From NCBI GenBank assembly GCA_024641365.1, contig JAHEDF010000315.1, positions 1 through 5,251 of the forward strand: DNA of 5,251 bases. The letters are read 5' to 3'. The notes under the pieces were generated by a model that had not been told where the DNA came from, did not search any database, and was given only the letters and a program-made list of their open reading frames with translations. The DNA is from Planctomycetota bacterium (GTDB lineage: Bacteria; Planctomycetota; UBA11346). Positions 1 to 5,251 of the stretch are shown here, piece by piece; the first letter of the stretch is position 1; every line of letters starts with the position of its first letter. The translations under genes and the position numbers were made by a program.

Positions 1-24
1 CTCATTAATTAATGTGGCAATTTT

Positions 25-69
25 CCTAGGGCGTTGCCCTAGGCTATTTATATATCGCACCTTTGGTGC
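25..69. repeat. Two-hairpin intergenic element
   Basis: A perfect 8-bp inverted repeat CCTAGGGC (25-32) / GCCCTAGG (36-43) with loop GTT is followed 13 bases later by a perfect 5-bp inverted repeat GCACC (57-61) / GGTGC (65-69) with loop TTT. The AT-rich CTATTTATATATC lies between them. It sits 3' of the fusion gene but lacks a U-run after either stem on the minus strand, so it is not a canonical terminator. It resembles dispersed intergenic repeats I recall from planctomycete-type genomes; copy number cannot be tested here. Confidence 0.65.
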
Positions 70-82
70 TCGGGAGATATAA

Positions 83-103
83 TGGCAGATGGCAGATGGC
101 AGA
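83..103. repeat. Heptamer tandem repeat, three copies
   Basis: TGGCAGA occurs three times in perfect tandem between the two-hairpin element and the fusion gene stop. Confidence 0.9.
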
Positions 104-105
104 TT

Positions 106-119
106 TTCCGGCTTCCGGC
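106..119. repeat. Heptamer tandem repeat, two copies
   Basis: TTCCGGC is duplicated in perfect tandem two bases after the TGGCAGA array, with the same 7-base period but an unrelated unit. Confidence 0.8.
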
Positions 120-143
120 ATTCGTCCGCCGAATTAATTAAAA

Positions 144-965
144 TTACTTCCTCAATTCCCTTATAATAATCCCAGCCTGCTCCGTCCGCTCATCCGGCAA
201 CATCAAGCATACTCCGGTTAATCTATCCCGCCAATGCGACAAAAACCGAATAACCCCTTTTGCATCCTCATTCGGATCGGCAGCCAATCGCTCTTTCAAT
301 TTCGTCGGTACGGATAATCCCGGTAATTCATTATCAATTTCATCCGCGGTGGCGGCATCTGGCAATACCAATATCTCCGCAAATAACGGTAACGACTTCG
401 GCATGTTTTGCATTAATGCGCGGAATTCTTTGGGCTGATAAATTGGTTGTAGTGATAAGAAATCAGCGGCGGCGTAGGTTTCAGCAATGCCCTCTTCGCC
501 TAATTGTTGCGCACGCGCTGCGGATAATCTGATGCCGACTGTAAATGCCGTTGGTTCTTCTAAACGAGTGCCTGCTAAATCGCGTCCGTTATTTAATGCT
601 TTGACTAAGCGTAACACGGCGGCGGCTTCACAGCCGACATTGGATGCGATCAGGCGCGTTTCTCCGCTAAACACGCCGTCATCTATAATGACCAAGCGAA
701 TACCAACTAAATGAGCGCTTAATAAAATATCTTGGGCGGCGGGTAAGTTGGTGTCGGCAGCAATTAAATCTAAGATCGCTGGTTTCGATGTGGCGTCTTG
801 AACGTGGCGTAAACGTGCGGGTAAACGTGCGCCGCGATGCGCACCGGGCCAACCATTTAATAAACCAACGACATTTGCTCCGGCTTCACCTAATTGTGAT
901 AAGGCGGCGGCGCTGCGTGTTGGGGTTAATCGGCCAGGGACTAACACAATTATTGGGAACTTAAC
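144..965 (-). other. Degenerate methylenetetrahydrofolate reductase-like domain
   Basis: This is the C-terminal domain, residues 661-933. The order of weak motifs matches MTHFR: the beta1 strand IIVLVPG, ADTN (for the RDxN-like strand), an LVGIRLVII strand, a DVxSxxLLRLVxxLNxG-like segment, EEPTAFTVGI, AADFLSLQPIY, NELPGLSVP and GVCLMLP. MTHFR reduces methylene-THF to methyl-THF using FAD. Here the family Glu of strand 1 (E28 in E. coli) is L668. The Gly-Asp-Pro motif that contacts flavin is D755-D756-G757, and the Tyr/Asp segment after it is not recognisable. Q833, matching the E. coli folate-site Gln183, remains. The fold is likely; reductase activity is doubtful. Confidence 0.75.
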
Positions 966-2945
966 TGATAATAATGGTGACGGCGTTGCTGCTGGTGTTG
1001 GCTCTGAGAGTGCTGATATTTCTTCATCCGGATCACGAACAGAAACCAGCGGCGCACCACTGAGTTGTTTTGCTAATTCGGCAATATGCTGCGGACCGAC
1101 GCCACAACAGCCGCCCACAATAGAAACGCCGGCGGCGACATAATCTTTACATTGTTGGACTAAATAATCTGGACGTAAATGATATTGGATGTGTCCATCT
1201 TTTCTAACCGGGAATCCCGCATTAGGACGGGCAATAACAGGAATAGATGATACCTGCGCTAAACGCGCAACGACTGGCAGTAGCGCGCGTGGGCCAGAGG
1301 CGCAATTAATACCGACGGCAGTTGCTCCAGCAGCAGCGGCGGCACGTGCGAATTCTGCTAATTCGGCGGGATCATCGCGATCTAAATTACGACTGACTAA
1401 CGTCGGTAAACGCGAAACGCGTTGCACGCCTGCTAATGCGGCAAGTGCTTCGGTGGTTGATGGCATAGTCTCAATATAAAATCCATCGACACCCGCATCG
1501 GCCATAGCCATCGCGACTTCGGCAAATGCTTCTTCTGCTTCTGAACTAGTAATATCCGCGCCAACGACTGGACCTAATGGACCAATACTACCCAGCACAA
1601 ATACGCGACGTCCATTGCGTTGCTGCGCAGATAATCGTGCCAGTCGCACACCAGCACTTGCTAATTTCGTTACTAATTCGCGGTCCCCCTGCAAACGGTA
1701 GCGATTAATACTAAAGGTGTTGGTGGTTAACGCTTCGGCACCGGCAGCAACATAGGCGGCGTGCACATCTTGGACTAAATCTGGATGTTCACTATTCGCG
1801 CGGGGAATGGCGGCGGGAGAAACACCACGAGCAATTAATTCGCTGCCTAAGCCGCCATCTAAAACTAACACGCCTTTTGCAATGCGGCGTTCTAGGGCAC
1901 TGCGCAATGGTCGACCGCCTGGTGCACCGACTAAATGCCTGGCCAATAATGTTGCTAAGCGATCAGCGACATCGGGACTTAATTCTAATTTTGGACCACC
2001 TAAGACGCGAGCAATAACGCTGCCATCAATGGCAGGGCGTGTTTCTGCTAAGCGTTCGGCCGCTGCAGCGGTGGCTTCTAATAAAATAGTGGTGGTGAGT
2101 GCACCAACGCCGCCAGGCACTGGCGTTAATGCAGATGCGACATTGACTACGGCGGGATCGACATCACCAATGATGGTGCTTTTACCGTCAGAGCCGGTGA
2201 CGCGATTAATACCAACATCAATTACTATAGCGCCGGGTTTAATATGTTCTGGTTGAATTAATCCTGGACGCCCAACTGCAACGACGACTAAATCAGCTTT
2301 AGTGGTATGCGCTAATAAATCTTTGGTATCAATATGGCAAATAGTGACCGTTGCTCCGGCTGCTAATAATAATTGGGCCACTGGTTTGCCAACAATGGTG
2401 GATGCGCCAACGACAACCGTATCGATACCGCGTAATTCTTTGCCTTGTAATTGACAGGCATGTTTTGCTAATTCGACGGCAGCTACGGCTGTGCATGGTG
2501 CTGCGGCTGGTTTTCCTGCGAGCACTAATCCTAAATTTGCTGGCGACACGCCTTCGACATCTTTATCGGGCGATAATAACGCTTGTGCTTGGAAATCACT
2601 GAGACCATCTCCAACACGTTCGGTGGTATTGGCAACAAAGCGACGCAGTGGACTTTGTAAAATAACGCCGTGCACCATGTCATCGACATTTAATTCTTCG
2701 ATAACTTCATTGAGGTCTTCTTGCGTTGCTTGCGGATCCACTTCCACCACTTGATGACGAATTCCAACACGTGCGCACGCGGCGGCTTGGTTTTTTAAAT
2801 AAACACTCCAACCCGCATCCTGATGTACCGAAATTGCGGCGAGGCAGGGTTGAATGCCACGCACTTGTAATGCCGCGACCTGATCAGCGAGACGAACTCG
2901 ACGTGCTTCAGCAATTGCTTTTCCGTCAATAATCGTGGCTGCCAT
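144..2945 (-). CDS. FolD-like / homocysteine S-methyltransferase / MTHFR-like three-domain fusion protein
   Basis: This 933-residue, probably cytoplasmic protein has three folate/methionine domains in one frame. Residues 1-300 are FolD-like: IIDGKAIA start, PDKDVEG, Rossmann motif VVVGASTIVGKP (177-188), VIDVGIN and TPVPGGVG. Residues 356-630 are a homocysteine S-methyltransferase domain (LDGGLGSEL, TNTF, GSIGPLG, GINC, GGCCG), with zinc ligands C548, C613 and C614. The 65-residue Cys spacing is that of MetH/YitJ-type domains. Residues 661-933 follow the MTHFR fold (ADTNLPAAQ, LNNGRDLAG, SLQPIY, ELPGLSVP, LMLPDE). Residues 300-355 and a Pro/Ala-rich stretch at 636-660 look like linkers. Key residues are altered in the outer domains: the FolD Lys is Q53 and its Asp is E131, and the MTHFR catalytic Glu position is L668. 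There is no cobalamin-binding domain. The start is the ATG at 2945, the family start, preceded by AAAGGAG; an upstream in-frame ATG at 2996 adds 17 unrelated residues. Fold assignment is confident; the activity of the outer domains is not. Confidence 0.93.
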   Translation of the reverse strand: MAATIIDGKAIAEARRVRLADQVAALQVRGIQPCLAAISVHQDAGWSVYLKNQAAACARVGIRHQVVEVDPQATQEDLNEVIEELNVDDMVHGVILQSPLRRFVANTTERVGDGLSDFQAQALLSPDKDVEGVSPANLGLVLAGKPAAAPCTAVAAVELAKHACQLQGKELRGIDTVVVGASTIVGKPVAQLLLAAGATVTICHIDTKDLLAHTTKADLVVVAVGRPGLIQPEHIKPGAIVIDVGINRVTGSDGKSTIIGDVDPAVVNVASALTPVPGGVGALTTTILLEATAAAAERLAETRPAIDGSVIARVLGGPKLELSPDVADRLATLLARHLVGAPGGRPLRSALERRIAKGVLVLDGGLGSELIARGVSPAAIPRANSEHPDLVQDVHAAYVAAGAEALTTNTFSINRYRLQGDRELVTKLASAGVRLARLSAQQRNGRRVFVLGSIGPLGPVVGADITSSEAEEAFAEVAMAMADAGVDGFYIETMPSTTEALAALAGVQRVSRLPTLVSRNLDRDDPAELAEFARAAAAAGATAVGINCASGPRALLPVVARLAQVSSIPVIARPNAGFPVRKDGHIQYHLRPDYLVQQCKDYVAAGVSIVGGCCGVGPQHIAELAKQLSGAPLVSVRDPDEEISALSEPTPAATPSPLLSVKFPIIVLVPGRLTPTRSAAALSQLGEAGANVVGLLNGWPGAHRGARLPARLRHVQDATSKPAILDLIAADTNLPAAQDILLSAHLVGIRLVIIDDGVFSGETRLIASNVGCEAAAVLRLVKALNNGRDLAGTRLEEPTAFTVGIRLSAARAQQLGEEGIAETYAAADFLSLQPIYQPKEFRALMQNMPKSLPLFAEILVLPDAATADEIDNELPGLSVPTKLKERLAADPNEDAKGVIRFLSHWRDRLTGVCLMLPDERTEQAGIIIRELRK
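1056..1880 (-). other. Zinc-type homocysteine S-methyltransferase domain
   Basis: This is the central domain, residues 356-630, of the pfam homocysteine S-methyltransferase family shared by MetH module 1, BHMT, MmuM and YitJ. The zinc triad is complete: C548 in GINC, and C613 and C614 in GGCCG. GSIGPLG and the PNAG segment are also family features. The domain would bind homocysteine through zinc and accept a methyl group. The donor cannot be read from the sequence; S-methylmethionine, a methylated corrinoid protein and methyl-THF are all possible. It is the one domain of the fusion with an apparently intact active site. Confidence 0.9.
2046..2945 (-). other. FolD-like domain (methylene-THF dehydrogenase/cyclohydrolase fold) with altered active site
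   Basis: This is the N-terminal domain of the fusion, about 300 residues and close to the full length of free-standing FolD (about 285). FolD oxidises 5,10-methylene-THF with NAD(P)+ and hydrolyses the methenyl product to 10-formyl-THF. Aligned by eye to E. coli FolD, Y49 (Y50) and Q97 (Q98) are kept. The catalytic Lys (K54) is Q53 (codon CAA at 2789-2787), and Asp121 of the DVDG motif is E131. The VG-x3-AS motif before the Tyr and the PCTP motif (here PCTA) are also degraded. The Rossmann dinucleotide-binding motif and the PVPGGVG folate-site loop are intact. Cyclohydrolase activity is therefore doubtful, while ligand binding looks plausible. Confidence 0.85.
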
Positions 2946-2950
2946 GCAGG

Positions 2951-2957
2951 CTCCTTT
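2951..2957 (-). promoter_or_regulatory. Shine-Dalgarno of the fusion gene
   Basis: On the minus strand AAAGGAG lies five bases before the ATG at 2945. This decides the start in favour of MAATIIDGKAIA, the usual FolD N-terminus, over the ATG at 2996. I saw no convincing -35/-10 pair and no folate, SAM or SAH riboswitch consensus in the spacer upstream. Confidence 0.85.
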
Positions 2958-3055
2958 CGGGGCAGCAAAGCCTATGCGCAAAACAGCGCTGAGCAAAGGG
3001 GCTGCCTGAGCGGTAAAAGTACCTGAAAAATGGCGTTAAAGCGCGCAATCTCGAA

Positions 3056-3072
3056 TTCAAATCTTGAAGATT
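3056..3072. promoter_or_regulatory. Overlapping palindromes, possible operator
   Basis: TTCAA-ATC-TTGAA (3056-3068) overlaps AATCTT-G-AAGATT (3060-3072), about 110 bases upstream of the fusion gene start. The symmetry is perfect, but the sequence is short and AT-rich and matches no operator I recognise. Confidence 0.3.
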
Positions 3073-3077
3073 CACAA

Positions 3078-3147
3078 GAGACGCGGAGGCGCGGAGGAAA
3101 TATGAGGAAAATTGCACAAAATTCCCCTCCTCTCATCTCCGCGTCTC
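3078..3147 (-). repeat. 70-base two-step inverted repeat in the spacer
   Basis: Outer arms GAGACGCGGAG (3078-3088) and CTCCGCGTCTC (3137-3147) pair perfectly over 11 bp. Inner arms 3104-3113 and 3120-3129 pair over 10 bp around a 6-base loop; two of these pairs are G-U in the minus-strand transcript and would be A-C mismatches in a plus-strand transcript. The left arm contains a perfect tandem of CGCGGAGG (3082-3097). No U-run follows, so a canonical intrinsic terminator for the EEP gene is not supported. A dispersed repeat or a leader/processing hairpin is possible. Confidence 0.7.
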
Positions 3148-3199
3148 ATGCAAACGCCTTCCTAATGCAGCTTATTTAAGCAGAAATTGAATTAAGATT

Positions 3200-4177
3200 T
3201 TACCAGCCAGCTGGCAGCGACACGGTGGTATAAATGCCGCGGTGATCGCTGCCGGGGATGGTGAATGCGGTTAGCGGAGTAAGGCCCACGGCGCGACCTA
3301 CAATATGATCTATGGAAATTCCTACTGGGCCGAGCGCCGCTGGCCAGGTTGCTGGACGAGCTCCTGGCGCAGAACGCAGTTCGGTGAATTCATTGACCAA
3401 ATGCCAGACTGATGCGCCTGGGGATAAATTCCAATCGCCAGCAACCACAACTGGTTCGGTGCTATCTTTAACCGCTTGCGCGACAAAGGCTATATATTGA
3501 TCACGATCATTAGTAAGCGATGGACTAACTGGCGGCGGTGGATGAATTGCAAATAAACGCAGCGGTGCTTCACCACCGTCAATTAAGAGTTCTAACATCG
3601 GCACGTTGTTCATGCGATGAATTTTATTCGTGACGATGCGATGACGACTGAGCACCGCCAATGAAAATGGTCCGGCATCAAGAATCCATTCTTGATGAGG
3701 AAATTCTTTAGCTGCCAAAAATGCACTGCGATCAGTGACGGTGACTTCTTGGAGAATTAAAACATCGGCGTTCAGCGCTCTGAGCACCGGATACATGGCT
3801 GGACGATTATTATTATCCACGCTGAGATTAGCGGTGGCAACTTTTAATTGTCCGACTTCTTTGGTAATCGTTGCCCGTGGCGCAAAAGTAGTACGCAACC
3901 ACGGATAACAACCAATGATGAGTAAAATAAAAAATAATCGGCCCCACCATGGATCGCGGCGAAAGACAATTATGACTGGCAGCAAGCACATGGTGGCGTG
4001 CAAAGTCCAATGACTGGCTAATTCTCCGTACCACGTCCATGCTGCTAATTGCGCAATAATTATTGCGGCAATTGGTCCGAGCGAAGCGCTTAAAATATAC
4101 CAATGCCACAGCGGTTTTGCTCGCTGTGGCATGGTGGGCGACGTCGCCGCTGACACTTGTTCATTATCCGTTGTCAT
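3200..4177 (-). CDS. Membrane-anchored endonuclease/exonuclease/phosphatase (EEP) family protein
   Basis: This is a 325-residue protein with a short polar N-terminus, three probable membrane helices (about 27-48, 58-73 and 79-94) and a C-terminal EEP domain (about 110-325). The EEP metal and catalytic residues are all visible: N117 (ATANLS), E144 (LQEV), H212 (AIHPPP), D248 and N250 (GDWN), D290-H291 (IDHI) and D311-H312 (SDHRG). The layout is that of YafD-like proteins. The substrate is unknown: the superfamily cleaves phosphodiesters in DNA, RNA, phosphoinositides or sphingomyelin. The start at 4177 is 17 bases after the aminopeptidase stop, so co-transcription is likely. No Shine-Dalgarno is visible before it. 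An alternative ATG at 4132 (residue 16) also lacks one and sits inside an 11-bp inverted repeat. Confidence 0.9.
   Translation of the reverse strand: MTTDNEQVSAATSPTMPQRAKPLWHWYILSASLGPIAAIIIAQLAAWTWYGELASHWTLHATMCLLPVIIVFRRDPWWGRLFFILLIIGCYPWLRTTFAPRATITKEVGQLKVATANLSVDNNNRPAMYPVLRALNADVLILQEVTVTDRSAFLAAKEFPHQEWILDAGPFSLAVLSRHRIVTNKIHRMNNVPMLELLIDGGEAPLRLFAIHPPPPVSPSLTNDRDQYIAFVAQAVKDSTEPVVVAGDWNLSPGASVWHLVNEFTELRSAPGARPATWPAALGPVGISIDHIVGRAVGLTPLTAFTIPGSDHRGIYTTVSLPAGW
4103..4132 (-). repeat. 11-bp perfect inverted repeat inside the EEP coding sequence
   Basis: ATGCCACAGCG (4103-4113) pairs with CGCTGTGGCAT (4122-4132) across an 8-base loop. It covers codons 16-25 of the EEP gene and includes the alternative ATG at 4132. 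In mRNA it would be a strong hairpin near the 5' end of the coding region. Confidence 0.75.
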
Positions 4178-4194
4178 GAATTAGTGCAAATTAC

Positions 4195-5251
4195 TTAAGC
4201 CAGTTTTTGCGCTACACGCGCCAAGGTGCGCGTTGCAACACCCGTCATGCCTTTTGCATAATAACGCCAGCCACCGGTTTGCATGGCTGGGCCAGCAATA
4301 TCCAAGTGCGCCCATTTCACATCAGCCGGAATAAATTCAGATAAGAAAATAGCCGCCGTAATGGTGCCGCCATTGCGTCCACCAATATTATTTAAATCGG
4401 CGTGCGCGTGATCAAGTAAGCCACGGTATTCACCATATAATGGTAATTGCCAATGTTCTTCACCGACATCTTGTCCAGCTGAACGTACTAAATCTAAGAA
4501 CGGTTGGTTTCGTCCGAGTAAGCCGGTAATTTTATCGCCTAACGCAACCAAGCACGCACCGGTTAAGGTTGCAATGTCAATCACATGCGTTGCGCCTTTT
4601 TCGGCGGCATAGGTTAACACGTCTGACAACACTAAACGTCCTTCTGCGTCGGTGTTATCAACATGAATAAATTTACCATTGCGCGCTTTGTAAATATCGC
4701 CTGGACGCACCGAGGTTTTGTCCGGCATATTTTCAGCCAGGACTAAGTATCCTGTAACTTTCACATTTGGTTTTTGAGCGGCAATTAATTGCATCGCACC
4801 AAATACGGCTGCTGCGCCAGACATATCTGCTTTCATTTCCCACATGCCACTGCCTGGTTTGAGTGAAATACCACCGGAATCAAACGTGATGCCTTTACCG
4901 ACCAGTGCTAAGTGTTTACCTTTAGCGGCTTTTTTCGGGGTGTAGCTAATTTCTACTAAAACCGGTTCTTCGGAACCGGCTTTGCCAACTTGGACCATTC
5001 CTGGAAAACCGGCTTTGGTTAATGCGCGAATGCCACTGATGAGTTTTACTTTGAGGCCATTTTTACTTAATTGCTTGCGTGCGCGCTCAGACATTGTTTT
5101 GGGGTTAATAACATTGGCTGGTGAGTCCGCTAATTCACGAGCGGTATTTTGTGCAGCAGCGACTTCGGCTCCGGCTTTAATAGCGGCAGCTTGTTTGGGG
5201 ATATGGACAGTCATTAGCGAGCGCTTACCGGCTTTGCCTGAGCGCATGGTA
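4195..5251 (-). CDS. pepA: Leucyl aminopeptidase (M17 family), 5' end outside the window
   Basis: This is the catalytic part of a two-metal cytosolic leucine aminopeptidase, which removes N-terminal residues from peptides. The reading frame is open to the right edge. Counting from the first visible Met (codon at 5247), the metal and catalytic residues are K118, D123, K130, D141, D200, E202 and R204. Their spacing is identical to E. coli PepA K270, D275, K282, D293, D352, E354 and R356, a constant offset of 152. The visible Met is therefore internal, and about 150 residues (the N-terminal domain) should lie beyond the window. Diagnostic motifs are GKGITFDSGG, SLKPG, MKADMSG and NTDAEGRL. The C-terminus ends where E. 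coli PepA does, so the gene is intact on this side. The EEP gene follows 17 bases after the TAA. E. coli PepA also binds DNA in Xer recombination; whether this one does cannot be judged. Confidence 0.95.
   Translation of the reverse strand, partial: TMRSGKAGKRSLMTVHIPKQAAAIKAGAEVAAAQNTARELADSPANVINPKTMSERARKQLSKNGLKVKLISGIRALTKAGFPGMVQVGKAGSEEPVLVEISYTPKKAAKGKHLALVGKGITFDSGGISLKPGSGMWEMKADMSGAAAVFGAMQLIAAQKPNVKVTGYLVLAENMPDKTSVRPGDIYKARNGKFIHVDNTDAEGRLVLSDVLTYAAEKGATHVIDIATLTGACLVALGDKITGLLGRNQPFLDLVRSAGQDVGEEHWQLPLYGEYRGLLDHAHADLNNIGGRNGGTITAAIFLSEFIPADVKWAHLDIAGPAMQTGGWRYYAKGMTGVATRTLARVAQKLA

Noticed and set aside
25..69. Rho-independent terminator of the fusion gene
   Set aside because: On the minus strand neither stem is followed by a U-run; the bases after the larger stem are AAAATT.
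1762..1773. D-V-H near residues 393-395 of the fusion as a cobalamin-binding DxHxxG motif
   Set aside because: The required Gly is absent, and it lies in the homocysteine methyltransferase fold, not in a Rossmann-type B12 domain.
1807..2256. 149-residue plus-strand open frame and other plus-strand frames opposite the fusion gene
   Set aside because: Antisense shadows of Ala-rich coding sequence with low-complexity translations and no motifs.
2946..2996. N-terminal extension of 17 residues from the ATG at 2996
   Set aside because: FolD proteins begin at the MAA-x-IIDGK position, and the ATG at 2945 has a strong Shine-Dalgarno; the upstream ATG has neither support.
2926..3117. 63-residue minus-strand open frame across the spacer
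   Set aside because: It overlaps the fusion gene start and runs through the GCGGAG-type inverted repeat, which commonly yields spurious small frames; no recognisable protein features.
2946..3199. Folate, SAM or SAH riboswitch upstream of the fusion gene
   Set aside because: No match to the core consensus of these classes was seen on the minus strand; the visible structure is a simple two-step inverted repeat.
3828..4109. 93-residue minus-strand open frame inside the EEP gene
   Set aside because: It lies out of frame within a well-supported EEP gene and shows no family motif.
5215..5247. Aminopeptidase start at the Met at 5247 or 5214, giving a short protein
   Set aside because: Catalytic residue spacing matches E. 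coli PepA with a 152-residue offset and the frame is open to the window edge, so these Met residues are most likely internal.

Overview
The window carries three protein-coding genes, all on the minus strand and read from right to left: the 3' part of a leucyl aminopeptidase gene (pepA-like, running off the right edge), a membrane-anchored endonuclease/exonuclease/phosphatase (EEP) protein 17 bases downstream of it, and, after a spacer of about 250 bases, a 933-residue multidomain folate/methionine protein. No rRNA, tRNA, CRISPR array, transposase or phage gene was found. The organism is a bacterium of moderate GC with TTA/AAT-rich codon use. A two-hairpin element at the left edge and a tandem GCGGAG-type repeat in the spacer resemble dispersed repeats I associate with Planctomycetes/PVC-type and other large environmental genomes. 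That is a recollection, not a search result, so the phylum is a guess.

Layout: 1-143 is non-coding, with two perfect hairpins, two different heptamer tandem repeats and a 9-bp direct repeat around them. 144-2945 is the fusion gene, with a strong Shine-Dalgarno that fixes its start. 2946-3199 is a spacer with an overlapping palindrome pair and a 70-base two-step inverted repeat. 3200-4177 is the EEP gene, and 4195 to the right edge is the aminopeptidase.

The most notable object is the 933-residue protein. It joins a FolD-like domain (about 1-300), a zinc-type homocysteine S-methyltransferase domain (about 356-630) and a methylenetetrahydrofolate reductase-like domain (about 661-933). HMT-MTHFR fusions are known (YitJ type), but I know of no described FolD-HMT-MTHFR tri-fusion. 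The HMT domain keeps its three zinc cysteines with the usual spacing. The FolD domain has Gln in place of its catalytic Lys and Glu in place of its conserved Asp. The MTHFR domain has lost the catalytic Glu and the usual flavin-site Gly-Asp context. I infer a working methyltransferase flanked by two altered, possibly non-catalytic, folate-binding domains, or a one-carbon channel with changed chemistry. The aminopeptidase and EEP genes probably share a transcript but have no clear functional link to the fusion gene.
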